Part shown: in pieces, positions 36,592 through 46,738 of the stretch
Numbering within the stretch: the first letter of the stretch is position 1
How the letters are laid out: every line of letters begins with the position of its first letter
DNA from: Grammothele lineata
Taxonomy: Eukaryota; Basidiomycota; Agaricomycetes; Polyporales; Polyporaceae
Assembly: GCA_002150815.3 (NCBI GenBank)
Contig: NDFF03000070.1
Location: forward strand, 248,001 to 312,000
Direction of reading: 5' to 3'
Length of the DNA stretch: 64,000 nucleotides
The notes under the pieces: generated by a model
Seen by the model: only the letters and a program-made list of their open reading frames with translations
Told to the model about the DNA's origin: nothing
Databases searched by the model: none
Translations under genes and position numbers: made by a program

Positions 36592-38931
36592 ATGACCGCA
36601 GTGGCATCAAACAACCCGGACCTCCTCAGCGAGCTCCTGATCGCCAAGCTTTTGGAGGAAGATATGCAACTCCTTGAGAGCACGCGTACTGCAGAGGAGC
36701 TTCAGTTCAATGAAGCTGTTAACTCGTCCGCGCTCGCTGCTGGACGCTTTCCGAAGAAGCTCAAGAGCGGAGCCACCATGCACAAGGATCCCGTCCTGGA
36801 CGTATTTGCCTCAGAGCTGGTTGCAGCCAAGGACGCGTTACTTGCTCAGTCGATGCAGCAAGCTGAAGACAGCAACATGGTTGCCAGTCGACAATACGCG
36901 CAGAAGCTTGCCGCCGCAGAGAAGAAGTCCATGCTCGATGCTGAGTTTGCCAGGCGCTTGCAGCAGGCCGTAGACGATGGAGAGGACATTGATGCTATGG
37001 AGGACGCGGAAAGGTCAGATGGTTTCAGCTGTACCATTTCCGCTCAGCTGAAAAGGAGATGAAGTGTCTTGGGTCAAAATGAGATCGACATTATTATGGC
37101 AAGTTGTTTCTCTGTGGATCCCGCGTCTATTGTGTCTCATTCGACTGCGCGGATCAGGCCACGGACATGAACGATAAAGGGAAGGGAAAGTCTGCAGGGC
37201 CGCCGAAGTTTGGCCAATATGGAATCCACGGGAAGGGCGCTGTGACCATCAAGAAAGGAGAGAGCGTGAACCCTACGTGTGGCATCTGTATGGAGCCTTT
37301 TCATGAGACTTACTCACCGGCTGCCGCCGCCCGGTCAGCGAATACATCCGACCGCCTGCAATTTGGGATATCATTACCCTGCCCTCGGTCTCACAGATAC
37401 TGTGTCTCTTGTCTAGTCTCTTACATCGACAGCAAACTGGATCCCGAGGGGAACGGCGTAGGCAACCCCAGCATCGTCGTCTTTCCGATCAGATGTCCGG
37501 AGTGTCCTATCTCGGACTGGCCAGAGGGTATCCCGGATACAGTTGCAAATCGTGTGTTATCCGAGAAGGGCATGATACTATGGGTAAGTTGTTAATCGCT
37601 ACCTTCGATATGGAGCTTACGCTCGTGCTCTATCTAGCACCAGCAAAAACTCCTTGATAGCCTGCCGAAGTATTACTGTCCCAATCAGCGATGCTCTGCA
37701 TTGGTTGAAGTAGACGAGGACGCGGATGATCCTCAGGCGATTTGCCCTTCTTGTGATTCGGTTATCTGCGTACCCTGTCGGGTTCTTTGGCACGAAAGTG
37801 AGTACGCTCAGTAATCGAAATTATTTATGTATACTCATCATATTCGTAAGGCATGGACTGCGAGGAGTATCAGGCATGTTGTGCATCGCCAACTCAAAGT
37901 CATGTGAGCTCACGACACCCATTTAGTCCTTACCGCTAGACGAGCGATCTCCAGAAGACCAGAAAGCCCTTCAGCTCATGAAGGCCAGTTTTCAGGCAGC
38001 GCACGAATTCATTGTTCTAACTCTGCTAAACAGGCTCAAAATTGGAGAAGATGTCCTAAATGCCTCGTGAGCATTCTGCGCCTTTTCCTTTCCAATGACG
38101 TATTACTAAGGGTTGGCTTCGGATTCCCAGATGATCGTCGAGTTAACCGTGGGCTGTAATCATATCACTTGCCGTTGCAAGACCGAGTTTTGCTTCAAGT
38201 GCGGCGGTGCGTGCTCCTCCACTCTTCGACGCTCTGTAGCCATGCTCATCCCTCCATAGCTCTCTGGGACAAAAGGTCGGGACTCTGCTCTCGAGTACCT
38301 TCTTGCGAACTGTGGGACGACAACATGCTCCTCGAGGCGCGTGAGCGAGAGCGCGAACTGAACGCACAGCTCCGTCGCCCCAACCAGGTCCACTTCGCTC
38401 CTCAAGTTCAAGTCCAAGAGGCCCCTCCGCCGCCGTATCGACCGCAGGTCGACCCCGTCGAGCGCTTTTTAGCAGAGGTAGACGAACTTTATGGTCACCC
38501 CGCGCTGGGCCAAGAATACGTCCCGCCGCACTTGCGGGCTCCGGTCCGACAGGCGTACGTGCCGCCGGCACTACCAGAGCCCAACGACATGTCCTGGATG
38601 GAGGACGATGGTGAGCACTTTGACGACATTCTTTCCAGATTCGCGTTTGTCTACCGCCTTGCTTCGTATACTCATATACCCTATCCACCCCCTAGGCGTG
38701 TTGTGCACCCGCCATTGGTTCACGGCGAACATGATCAACTCGTTGACGTGCCAGTACTGCGATGCGAGGCTGAACTCGGTCGCGGACCTGCGCTACCACC
38801 TTAGCCACGTTCGCCGGCACGATGTCTTCGCGTGCTGCGGCCGGTTCTTCAAGCGTGAGGTCGACTTCGACCGGCACATGCAGGCGAAGTTTGGCGAGCA
38901 CGACTATACCGTTCAACGCTATGCTCATTAG
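36592..38931 (+). CDS. RBR (RING-IBR-RING) E3 ubiquitin ligase with C2H2-like tail
   Basis: Transfers ubiquitin through a thioester on RING2. It starts MTAVASNNPDLLSELLIAKL at 36592, a helical, Ala/Gln-rich N-terminus. RING1 begins TCGICMEPF and includes CPRSHRYCVSCLVSYID and RCPECPI. The IBR reads YYCPNQRCSALVEV, then AICPSCDSVICVPCRVLWH. RING2 reads RRCPKCLMIVELTVGCNHIT and CRCKTEFCFKCG; the Cys of GCNH aligns with the catalytic cysteine of HHARI-type RBR ligases. A proline-rich linker follows. The C-terminus has two Cys/His pairs resembling C2H2 fingers (CQYCDARLNSVADLRYHLSH; CCGRFFKREVDFDRHM). Intron 37099-37157 appears to be GC-AG. Stop TAG is at 38929-38931. Confidence 0.9.
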
Positions 38932-39286
38932 CTGTTCGTGGTCGACTGCTGCGAATCTTAATGGTCTTACATGGCTTCACACACTTTCTTGGTTTACGTT
39001 CCTAGTCAGTACGCTCTCCGACCATCTGTACCTTGTCTATACCAGCACGATGAAGAGGACGGTCTAGAGCATGTATATATGCGTTATGCAAGAACCTGAG
39101 CGGCGTCTAGTGATTAAACAACACGGGAAAAGCATAGTGCGGTACAAGCGGAACAGCATAGCCCACATAATAGCCCGTTGGTAATGTAGTAAGTAAAGTA
39201 AAGAGACCTCCGACTATACGCGCTCTAAGTAGTCGAATCAGGGAGTGATACGCTCAAGACAGTCACGACAGCTCGCGCACCGCCCA
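38932..39286. other. Intergenic between convergent genes
   Basis: 3' ends of the RBR ligase (plus) and the DEAD-box helicase (minus). No further feature recognised. Confidence 0.5.
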
Positions 39287-41595
39287 TCACCATGTCTCGT
39301 CACGGCCTCGCGAGAAGCTACCTCTCGAAGGCCCATCGACATCCCTCGAGGGGCCAGTACGCCCGCGATGCACCCACCCTTGCTGGGGACGATGGTCATT
39401 ACGATCACGCCACGACTGTGACCTCTCGCCCGATCCACCCCAGCTGCCGCGATCGGACGAGTCGCGGTCGGACGAACCACGGTTGTAAGAGCCACGGTCG
39501 GACGAACCACGATCGAAGGAACCACGGTTGAACGAGCCACGGTTGAACGAGCCGCGGTTCGACGATCCCCGGCTGAACGAGCTGCGCCGCTCCCTGCGCT
39601 CGGGGAGGGTGTTCGGGATGCGCATCTCGCGGCCCGAGAGCGCGCTCGCCCACGCGTTCATGCCCTCGCCGACGGCATTGCGCTGCAGACGGATCGCCCC
39701 GGCGTTGGACGCGTAGAACGCGAGCACGCTTGTCAGCGCGTCGCGGATCTGCTCCGGATCGACGCGCTCCTGCGCTGCCGCGATGCGGGTAGCGAGCGAC
39801 TCGTCCGCGACCTTCTCCGCCACGGGCCTAAAGATGTGTTGAACCCGGGTGCGCTCGGCGTCGAATTCCGCCGCACGCGTAGCGAGTGCGTCCTTGAGCG
39901 CGTCCGTGGTGAGCTCTTTGACAGGGATGTCAGATAGCTGCCGTTTGGGGAAGTCGGACTCCCAAGGGAGGAGGACGAGGTCGGCACGGCCGTTCGTATT
40001 CGAGCCACGGCCCGTACGGCCAACACGGTGGACGTAGGTTGCGCCGTCGCCAGGGACACCAACTTGAATGACGCGTGTCACGCCGGGGTAGTCCACACCG
40101 CGCGCGGAGACATCGGACGTGAGGAGAATGTTGGCCCCCCAGTCGCTCTTCCTGAACCATTCAGAGGTCCGGATACGGCTGTTCATCGACTGCCTGGAGT
40201 GGATGTCTTGGACATACGTCTTGCCGCCGGCTGGGAGGGTGTGCTTGGTGTGCATGAGAACGTCCTTGAAGAGCTGGACCATTCGTGTGGTCGAGAAGAA
40301 GATGAGTATCTTGGAGTTCTTCACGTTGTTCAGTTGATCATCAGCGATGAGTCGCAGAAGGTGGGGGATCTGATCCTCCGGCTGAGGCAAGACGGTGTAG
40401 TACTGGGGAATGTGCAGGTGTGTAGGAGCAGCGTCGGCCGGAACACAGTCGATAAACTTGTAGTCAGGGGAGAGCGTTGACCGCGCGACCTGCTGGACCG
40501 CCGGGTTCATAGTCGCGGAAAACATGAAGGTTTGGCGCTCCTCGGCGGGCTTGAGGCAATCCACAATGGCCTGAATGTCCTCACGGAAACCCATCTCGAG
40601 GAGCGTGTCTGCTTCGTCCAGAATGAACTGTATATATGCACACCCTGAGTCCAATGAAACCATAGTGAAACCAATGAGACATACCGTTGAAGCAGTTCTC
40701 AGCTCCTCGCGGAACCCAGGCTCATTCTCCAGGCAATCACGAAGACGTCCAGGGGTAGCGACGACGATGTCGCGCCGACCGTTGTACCATTGCCGCATTT
40801 GTTGCCGCTTGGGAAGACCACCGACGAGCAAGTTAACCTCGAACGATTTGTGGTGCGTCGTCGCCTTGACAGCCTCGTTCGCAATTTGCGTTGCGAGCTC
40901 TCGTGTAGGGCTGATGATGAGCGCACCGACGTTTTCCTTGGCGAACGTCCGAGCGGCACTCGGGGAACGGTCATTCGCGGCGACCTCCTGCAGAGCAGCC
41001 AGACGGGCCTCGATTGCGGGAATGAGGAATGCCAGAGTTTTACCAGTACCGGTGCGAGCCTTGACCATGATATTCCGTGAAGAATCCTCGCCTGACTCTG
41101 AAGGTTGGATGAGCTGGGGGAGCTGGGAGAGGATAGCCTCTTGGACGGGGCTCATGTGAACGAATTTGAACGGCGATCCTGTAAGAGCCTTGAGAGTGGC
41201 CGGGTGAACGGACCCCTCAAGGGAGCTGAATTTTGGCCGGCCAGCGTCCGAGTCGTCGATGTCAGTAGTCTGCTGGGCTACGGGGGCCTTTTTCGCGACC
41301 GCATGGCTCAGGTAGCGCGGGGTCGGTAGGCGACCTGCGCGGACTACTGCAGCGTACGTGTGAGCAGAAAGCAAACTAGAGGAGAGTTGCGCTGCGTGAC
41401 GAGGCCGCGAGAGCTCGCAGAAAAATAGGTGCACGAGGGTGTCCCTGCTGGCGACCGCGCACCGACTCGTCACGCATACGCGAATGAAAGCAAGAGCTTA
41501 CCTTGAAGCCCTGGCACGCTGGGGAATGAGCGACATACCCTCGCCGCATGCAGAGGACCGAGACGGAGGGAAAGTAACCGGAGAGGGGCCGCCAT
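39287..41595 (-). CDS. Mitochondrial DEAD-box RNA helicase (MSS116 type)
   Basis: ATP-dependent RNA helicase, likely assisting mitochondrial intron splicing and RNA folding. The ATG at 41595 begins MAAPLRLLSLRLGPLHAARV, continuing CRSFPSVPGLQ. This is an amphipathic, Arg-rich presequence, joined across a 158-nt intron (41344-41501) to VRAGRLPTPRYLSHAVAKK. The helicase core shows KFVHMSPVQEAIL (Q-motif region), ARTGTGKT (motif I), SPTRELATQ (Ia), ATPGRLRDCL, ILDEADTLLEMGF (motif II), FSATMNP (motif III), ILIFFSTTRM, LLTSDVSARGVDYPGV (motif V) and YVHRVGRTGRG (motif VI). The C-terminal domain is followed by an RGS-rich tail with pentapeptide repeats. Stop TGA is at 39287-39289. It shares a 217-bp divergent promoter with the KH-domain gene. 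Confidence 0.95.
39440..39571 (-). repeat. 15-bp minisatellite coding RGS-x-N/D pentapeptides
   Basis: Inside the helicase C-terminal tail, eight consecutive five-residue units of the form RGSxN or RGSxD (one of them RDSSD) plus a final RGSW. Variation is at position 4 (Ser, Phe, Tyr) and position 5 (Asn, Asp). The array spans 132 bp and is expected to be unstructured and RNA-binding, like the basic tails of other Mss116-type helicases. Confidence 0.9.
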
Positions 41596-41812
41596 GGTAG
41601 GTGGACGTAGGACTCGGGCGAGTCTTGGACGGTCCACGGGCGGGGTTTGGGACGAGCAGCGACTCGAGCGCGTCTCGCGAAAACTCGATCGGTGGCAGCC
41701 CGCCACAATCCAAACACGCGCACACACGCCTACGCTGTCCTTGCGCGTCGACTCGACCCGTCTCTGCCGGACTCCAGCTCGTGTTCATCGTTCTCCCCGC
41801 ACTCTCGCCCTC

Positions 41813-43431
41813 ATGTCAGCCAAACGCAAGTGGGACCAGGCAGGACCGGAGTCTGACGATGCAGACGGCCCGTCGGCCAAGGCTACCAAAGTCGAAGAAG
41901 GCAAGACGGCGTCGGAAGCTGCCGCCGCCGCCGCCGCTATTGCTGCCAAAATCGCCGCGCAGTTCGCAGGCTCAGGTGGGGCAACGCCAGGCGGAGCAAA
42001 GGACCCGCACGACGGAGAATTTACCCACGATATCGACATTAATGACATTCGAAACCGATATCTCCTCACCAAAGGGCAGACGCAGACTGAGGTAAGCTGA
42101 GATCAATACATCGCAGCCTTCCGTGTACTCAGCCCCATATACGATAGATCCATGAAGAAACCGGTGCTTCGGTCAGCACGAAGGGGACATGGTACCCTGA
42201 CCGCACCAAGGCCACAGAGAGGGATCCTCCCTTGTACCTACACATCTCCGCGACGACGCAGGACTCGCTCCAGAAGGCTATCGACAGGGTCAATGAGCTG
42301 ATCGCAAAAGACATGGGTTCATTAGTGGAAGACAAGAGTTCCCGTACTCGCGAGAGAGTAAGTGCATATGCATTCGAGCTGCCAGTGCGTGCACTCATGT
42401 AATTGCAGCGGAAATGGCCTGAGGAGAAGATTCCTGTTGGAATTGACACCATAAGGAATTTCAACGTCCGTGCCAAGGTGGTCGGCCCGCAGGTGCGTGC
42501 TTTCTCGCTTCGATATTGTGTACGCTGCTCACTGTCACCGTAGGGCATGTTCGTCAAGTACATTCAGCAGGAAACAGGTACTCGTGTTCAGATCAAGGGT
42601 CAAGGGTCTGGTTTCGTTGATCAGGATACTGGCCATGAGCATGATGAGCCCATGTTCATTCACGTAACGTATGGCACGCTGGTCCTTGACTCTCTTTTCC
42701 CGTACTCACTATCTCGACAGCGGGCCTGATGAACAGCAGGTGCAGCGGGCAAAGTCTTTGACCGAAGACCTACTCGAGGTCGTCCGAGGAGAACATGCGA
42801 AGGTGAAAGCGATGCTGCAGCAGCAACAAATGGAACTCCATCAAGCACAAGTGCAGTACGCAGCTTACAATCCTTACGGCGTATGTATGCTTCGCTCATG
42901 TCTCCCTCTCTACCGTGCCAGCCTTATACGGCATCCAAGTTGCCTTCGCTCTCTTGTGGTCTGTACAGTACACGGTTGAATTTGCTCACGCCTCTGTATC
43001 TAGGGCTATGCCCCTCCGCCTCCAGGCAGCGCTCCGCCTCCTCCGCCTCCCGGTGAGCAACCACCTCCCCCTCCAGATGGTAGTGCGCCCCCGCCTCCTG
43101 GCGGTGCTCCTCCAGCAGCAGGCCAGGCAGGTGCACCACCGGCCGCCTCAGATTGGGACGCGTACGCGTCTTACTGGTATGTCCTTTCCTCCGAACTTTG
43201 TGACCTTAGTTGACTCTGCCATTCAGGGCCGCCTATGGGTACGATGTCAACTCTCCGCAATTCAAGGAGTGGCAAGCTCAGCAGCAGCAACAGTATGCCC
43301 AGTACTACGCCCAGCAAGGCTACACTCCAGGTGCGACCGGCACGCCGGGGTCCGCTGGCGCCCCAACGCCCACTGGTTCTGCTCCTCCTCCCAGTGATCC
43401 CGCTCCGCCGCCGCCGCCGCCACCTGCATGA
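41813..43431 (+). CDS. KH-domain RNA-binding protein (KHDC4/BLOM7-like)
   Basis: Probable nuclear pre-mRNA-binding protein. It starts MSAKRKWDQAGPESDDADGP at 41813, with an Ala-rich helix (ASEAAAAAAAIAAKIAAQF) and the conserved NDIRNRYLLTKGQTQTE. The first KH-like module reads IHEETGASVSTKGTWYPDRT, with LHISATTQDSLQKAIDRVNE. The second reads GIDTIRNFNVRAKVVGPQGM and FVKYIQQETGTRVQIKGQGS, with the G-P-Q-G loop where canonical KH domains have GxxG. A coiled Gln-rich segment (MLQQQQMELHQAQVQYAAYN) and a long proline-rich tail (runs of PPPPG and PPPPPPP) follow. Stop TGA is at 43429-43431. Five or more short introns. The order resembles human KHDC4/BLOM7, a splicing-associated protein; the family assignment is moderately secure. 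Confidence 0.85.
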
Positions 43432-44028
43432 ACTGTTCGAATTCACATTCGTCTCATGGGACGTAAGGTCGGTATCTATGAGGTATATGCTTCGATGTAC
43501 TGTAGTACCGCGATGGATAGCAATGAGACTGGTTCCGTGTTCTCTTGTCCATTCAGATTGTCAATGCACCCGAGCTACGTGTAATAGTTGAGTATCGCTG
43601 GCATACTAGCTAGATCGTGTGGCGTGTGATTCAGAGAAAGTTCATGTCCCTTTGCGAAAGAAGAGCACGACTCGGCGCCCAATGGCCGCACGTGGGTTTA
43701 CTTAGAACGCCGTCTCGAGAGGGGCTGGGAGACACTGAAGGCCGGCGTTACCTCGTTTTTTCGCCGACATATGCAGGTGAATTGGTACATATCGCACGCT
43801 TCGGTCTCAAAGGTAGCGTGCATTCAAGAACATGCATCAGGTGTCCCTCCTCAATTCGTGACTTGGGTTACTGCCTTCGATTGATTACAGTTGACGACTC
43901 CGCTGTGTGATTACTAACCTTTACAGCCGCACCGGGCAGGCTTCCCCGGATCACTGCCCAGAAGCCTGCGCCATTCATCGAACCTTTGCTAGTCCACAGT
44001 GGGAGCTCGAGGATAGTGGGAGCTACCC
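43432..44028. other. Intergenic: KH gene 3' side and dehydrogenase promoter
   Basis: No gene recognised. Close to the next promoter a 10-bp word (agtgggagct) occurs twice, at about 43997-44006 and 44015-44024, just upstream of a TATA box. Confidence 0.5.
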
Positions 44029-44037
44029 TTATATATT
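44029..44037 (+). promoter_or_regulatory. TATA box of the 3-beta-HSD-type dehydrogenase gene
   Basis: TTATATATT about 100 bp before the ATG at 44136, with a duplicated 10-bp word just upstream. The distance suits a core promoter; inferred from position only. Confidence 0.6.
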
Positions 44038-44135
44038 CCACTCCCAACTTTCACCCGACCACGGACCACCACACTCGCGTACATAACCGTGCCCACCACC
44101 AATTCCCTCTCATCCTCTCCCCCGACACTCGGCAC

Positions 44136-46154
44136 ATGCTCGCCACCATGTCGTCCCTCGCGCTCTGGCTCGCGGTCGCGGGCGCGCTCCCACTCCTGCT
44201 CTACCTCTACGTGCGCACGAACGACACGAAGATCGCCGCCCTGCACCCGGATGCGGTGAAGATCTCCCCCGCGCGCTGGGACATGGCCGACGTGAGGCGC
44301 ACGGCGGAGGCGCAGCGCGCACAGCTGCAGGCCGCGGGGAGGACGTCGCTTCTTGCCCCCGGGGAGCTGCCCCCGAGGACGGGGAGGAGGTACATCGTGA
44401 TAGGCGGGGTGAGTGGCCGTGTTCTGTACAGTTCGGGGCGTCGCGTATGCACTTGTTCCCCGAGACTTGTTCCCCGAGATTCGAGAGTCGCTCGCTGAGA
44501 CACGGGCTTGCTCGCTCTCGCTGGGTCTTTCCTGTCTGACGGCACACACTATGAGCGCAGGGCGGGGGTCTCGGAGGCATTGCCTATTATACGCTCGTGA
44601 TGGATGGGAGGAATGGAGTGCTCCGTTCCTAACGTGGGGTGCGCATTAATAGCTCGCGAATGTTTTGGGCTTCGCGCTGCGCGACCACTTTAGCCGTGGC
44701 AATGTCGATTCACACCCACGCCAAATAACGTACATTCATAGTTTGATGAGGAGTCGAAATGATTTTGCGGGTCCCCTTGGCTAAGTTGTATGCCACGTAT
44801 ACTAATCGTTGTCCTTATATAGGCAGGCTTTCTTGGTGGATGGATTGTACTCCATCTTATCGCTCGGGGAGAAGATCCTCGCCGTATCCGCATCGTAGAT
44901 ATCCGCCGACCTGTCCGTCAAGACTTGCTCGAGGGCCCCGCCACACAAGTGGACTTCTGCAAAGCGGACGTATCTGATCCCACCTCAGTGGAGGCCGCGT
45001 TCTCGAAACCCTGGCCTGACACCTCCGACGGACCTGAACCGGAGATCACTGTCTTCCACACCGCGGCCATTATCCGTTTCTACGAGCGCGCTCCGCACCT
45101 CCAGCACTTTTCCGATAGGGTCAATGTCAAGGGCACGGAGAACGTTATTGCCGCCGCACGCAAGATCGGGGCTTCCACACTCGTATACACGTCTTCTGGT
45201 TCCGTCGCCGTGAGAAGCAACCGCTTCTTCCTCTGGCCTTGGGAGAGCACGGTAAAGCGGCCAGTGCAAGTCATCGACGGAGACGACGCGCAGGTGCCGA
45301 AGGTGCACGAGCACTTCTTCTCGAACTACGCGGTGTCGAAGTGGAAGGCAGAGAAGCTCGTCCGCGCCGCAGACCGCACCCCGTCCGGCAGCCGCGTCCT
45401 CCGCACTGGCAGTATTCGTCCCGGCAACGGTATTTACGGCCCTGGCGGCGACCTCATGCTCGACTCGTACATGGTACGAAAGAACAACCCGAGCTGGATC
45501 TTCGACATTGTCCAGTCCTTCGTCCACGTCGAGAACGTCTCCCTTGCCCACCTCTGCTACGAAGCACGGCTCATCGAGCTCGAGCATGGTTCCGCGAACA
45601 CGGACCTCGGCGGCCAGTCGTTCGTTATCGCGGACGCCGGTGCACCCCCGACGTACGGCGACGTCTATCGCGGAATGATGATGCTCTCCGACGGCGCTGT
45701 CACATTCATGCCGCTCTCAGCGACCGGTCTACTCCTGTTCGCCACGCTCATCGAGCGGTACTACCTTGCCCGGCAGGCGCTCCTCCGCCTTGCCCCACCC
45801 CTCGCTCGTCTCGTTCCCGCGCTCGGCGGGGACATCGTTTACCTCCAGCCGTCGATGTGGTCGCTGACCCAAGTCCATCTTTATTTCGACGATTCGCGTG
45901 CGCGCGCTCCCCCAGAGAAAGGCGGCTTGGGATACAATGGACGCGTCACGACGATGGAGGGCATGTGCCATGTCGTTGCGGAGCACGCGAGGTCCGGGGC
46001 CGGGGCGCAGGCGAGGCAGATCGTGCCGGGGCACCAGACGCCGGACCATGGATTCGACCTCACTCGCGCGGAGAAGGGCGTGGAGGAAGTGATTGAGAAG
46101 TTGGGGATTGTGTCGGGGGACAAGCCCCAGGTACCGGCGAAGCTGGAGTATTGA
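44136..46154 (+). CDS. 3-beta-hydroxysteroid dehydrogenase/C4-decarboxylase-type SDR (ERG26-like)
   Basis: NAD(P)-dependent extended short-chain dehydrogenase, similar to enzymes that oxidise and decarboxylate sterol C4-carboxylates. Two exons (44136-44408, 44823-46154) join in phase to 534 aa. Start is MLATMSSLALWLAVAG; a second in-frame ATG is at 44148. A hydrophobic anchor (residues about 6-26) leads to a linker of about 60 residues, then the Rossmann motif IVIGGAGFLGGWIVLHL. The intron falls inside its glycine-rich loop. Also seen are VFHTAAIIRFYE, NVKGTENVIAAARK, STLVYTSSGSVAV, and YAVSKWKAEK with catalytic Tyr and Lys, then RTGSIRPGNGIYGPGG. A hydrophobic segment (LLLFATLIERYYL) lies near residue 390. 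Basidiomycetes carry several paralogues, so whether this is the ergosterol-pathway enzyme is open. Confidence 0.88.
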
Positions 46155-46738
46155 GCGCTGTTGGGGGACCGGGAGAAGGTGGTGCGGAACGAGGAAGTGA
46201 CATTGGTTGGGATTATTTATTAGCTTGGCATGTTGTACGCGTAGATGATCAGAGTGGACTCTTACACATATTGGAAGTTGAGGATGCAGTGCTACAGGAT
46301 GAGTTTTCGATCTCGCGATTAGCGGATTCCAACTTCCCATGCGTTCTCCTGGATGCATATTCGCGAAGTGACAGCAAACGTCATGAGCGCTCCGGCATCG
46401 GCATTCGTTCTCGTCTGTCTGTTTTATCCACCGGATAGATATGTGGATGTGCAGCCAATGTGCACCGGTCATACATCGCAGAATGCGGTCGGAGGTGTGG
46501 ATCGCACGAACGCCGTACGCGTATTGGCTAGCCAATCACTGGGGCGCTTAGAAGTAACCAGGAGGAGGCCATGCCTCGTGTGTGTCATTTGCCCATCGCT
46601 TGCCCGTTCGCTCACCTCATCCTCATCGGACGACCGCTACGACCTTTACGAACTGACGAATCTGCCTGCTCGGCATCTACCTGTTACGCTTGAGGTCTGC
46701 CTTTATCTCTGCCCACTTCATCAAACCCTCACGGTTGG
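46155..46738. other. Intergenic: dehydrogenase to histidine phosphatase
   Basis: No gene seen. The reverse-strand frame overlapping the end of the dehydrogenase gene has no domain and is taken as a shadow. The last 100 bp before 46739 are pyrimidine-rich, probably the phosphatase promoter. Confidence 0.45.
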
